From Euglena gracilis (lineage: Eukaryota > Euglenida > Euglenophyceae > Euglenales): a stretch of DNA of 64,000 bases. Positions within the stretch are counted from its first letter, which is position 1; every line of letters starts with the position of its first letter. Made by a program: the position numbers and the translations under genes. The stretch lies in assembly GCA_039621445.1 (NCBI GenBank), contig CP154956.1, positions 10,973,443 through 11,037,442 on the forward strand, read 5' to 3'. Shown one piece after another: positions 63,085 through 64,000 of the stretch. A model generated the notes under the pieces. That model saw nothing but the letters and a program-made list of their open reading frames with translations. It had not been told where the DNA came from and did not search any database.

Positions 63085-64000
63085 TGGTGGGGGGGGGTAT
63101 AGGGGCTTTGTCCGGAGCCCTGTGTAGGGGGTACACGGGCTTTGTCCGGAGCGTATAGCTCCGGACCAGACAATTGCTTAAGCACTGTCCCCCCCCCCCC
63201 TTAGTTGCACTAAGGCTTCTTGTCTGTTTATGGCCGGCGCTGACTTCGCTTCTGGCCCGGTTTGCTGCGTGGTGAGTGACCAGGGACCCCTTACACCAGT
63301 CCTCTTTTGTTGCTCCCCCTGGCCGGGTGAGTAACTCTGGTGTAATTCCAGCGCTGTAGGGACATACACTCACCTTGTGTGGTTGGTGTGGTTCCCGTGG
63401 GTGGGTCTACACCCTTGCGCCCCAGTGCTGCTCTTGCCTCCTGCCCTCTTCCCACTTTTCTGTGTGGGGGATGCATGGCGCAGGCACAACGCCATGACTT
63501 GAAAAATTCCAATGCGGCCTCACGGTCCCGCGGCTTAGGTAAACCCGGGTCACCAAGTCTCGGCCTTAGGGCGGGTGGCGGGTGGGTAGTGTGCTGCTGG
63601 GTACCAGTAGTTCCTTACATACTGGTACCTGCGCTCCATGCCCTGTCCGGGGTTGGTTTGGGCGGTCCTCTGCCTCGCGGGTGGGTCCCTCTCTGCTGGC
63701 TTCCCCTTTGGGGTTGGGTTGCTGGGGGGTGCGCTCCCACTAGGCCGGCGAGCCCGAAGGCCCCCCTGCCATGTCCCCCGGGCGGTCGCACGAAGCGCCA
63801 TGCCCCCCTACAGAGGCATCAGAGTCGCGTTTTCTGCTGCTGGTCTGGGGGTTCCCTCTGTCTTCCCCTCGCTCCCCCCATTTTCCCTTCTGGCCATAGG
63901 GGTGGGCCGGGCTGGTCAAGGCCACCAGGGGTACCCGGGTGGGCTGGTCAAGACCCTCTGGGGCACCCGGACACCAAAGCGACGGCGATTCGGGGCCTTG
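63085..64000 (-). other. GC-rich block of distinct composition, unrecognised open frames
   Basis: From about 63185 the A runs typical of the rest of the window disappear and the sequence is evenly GC-rich. The minus strand has overlapping open frames (63178-63369, 63291-63512, 63550-63801, 63740-63925) with basic, Pro/Arg/Gly-rich products, and no domain I recognise. Short 'tttgtccggagc' direct repeats stand at 63105 and 63142. It could be the end of another element or a gene continuing to the right. Confidence 0.35.

Overview
The window looks like nuclear DNA of a euglenid alga. It is dominated by one very fragmented gene, read on the minus strand from about 27.1 kb down to about 0.4 kb. The gene encodes a plastid/cyanobacterial-type double-GTPase of the Der (EngA) family, which acts in ribosome biogenesis. 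I could join nineteen short exons (22-149 nt) into 497 uninterrupted codons. Two further small exons lie at the left end, and the 3' end probably continues beyond the window.

The euglenid assignment rests on the introns. Five of the 18 solved introns are GT-AG (one of them weak). The other 13 lack GT-AG borders. Instead they have complementary ends, with CAG (or CGG/GGC) at +4 to +6 and CTG (or CCG) at -8 to -6, which is the known geometry of euglenid nonconventional introns. The reading frame is kept at every one of these junctions.

The most interesting result concerns the origin of these introns. The 3 nt outside CAG plus the 5 nt outside CTG make 8 nt. The 8 nt before CAG resemble the 8 nt after CTG, with 62 of 104 positions identical by hand count against about 26 expected. 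The same window holds seven short hAT-like elements with CA...TG-type ends (one ends TA), 12-20 bp inverted termini and 7/8 or 8/8 duplications of 8 bp. One of them (17004-17156) is homologous to intron i10. The introns therefore read as hAT-like MITEs whose removal deletes the element plus exactly one copy of its target duplication.

Layout. 0.4-27.1 kb: the Der gene, with introns full of G/C homopolymers, microsatellites and MITEs. 27.1-42.5 kb: no convincing gene; TG/TGCG microsatellites, AT-rich 'aaaatggcc' degenerate repeats and several MITEs. 42.5-44.1 kb: a tandem array and a degenerate tyrosine-recombinase relic between hairpin repeats. 44.2-48.3 kb: nested MITEs, long inverted repeats and a zinc-finger-like fragment. 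48.3-63.1 kb: dispersed palindromes, a 1.28-kb element with TIRs, and TTAA-flanked MITEs. 63.1-64 kb: a GC-rich block of different composition with open minus-strand frames that I do not recognise.

No rRNA, tRNA, CRISPR array or bacterial-type operon was found. All junctions and alignments were made by eye and need a cDNA and a proper alignment to confirm.
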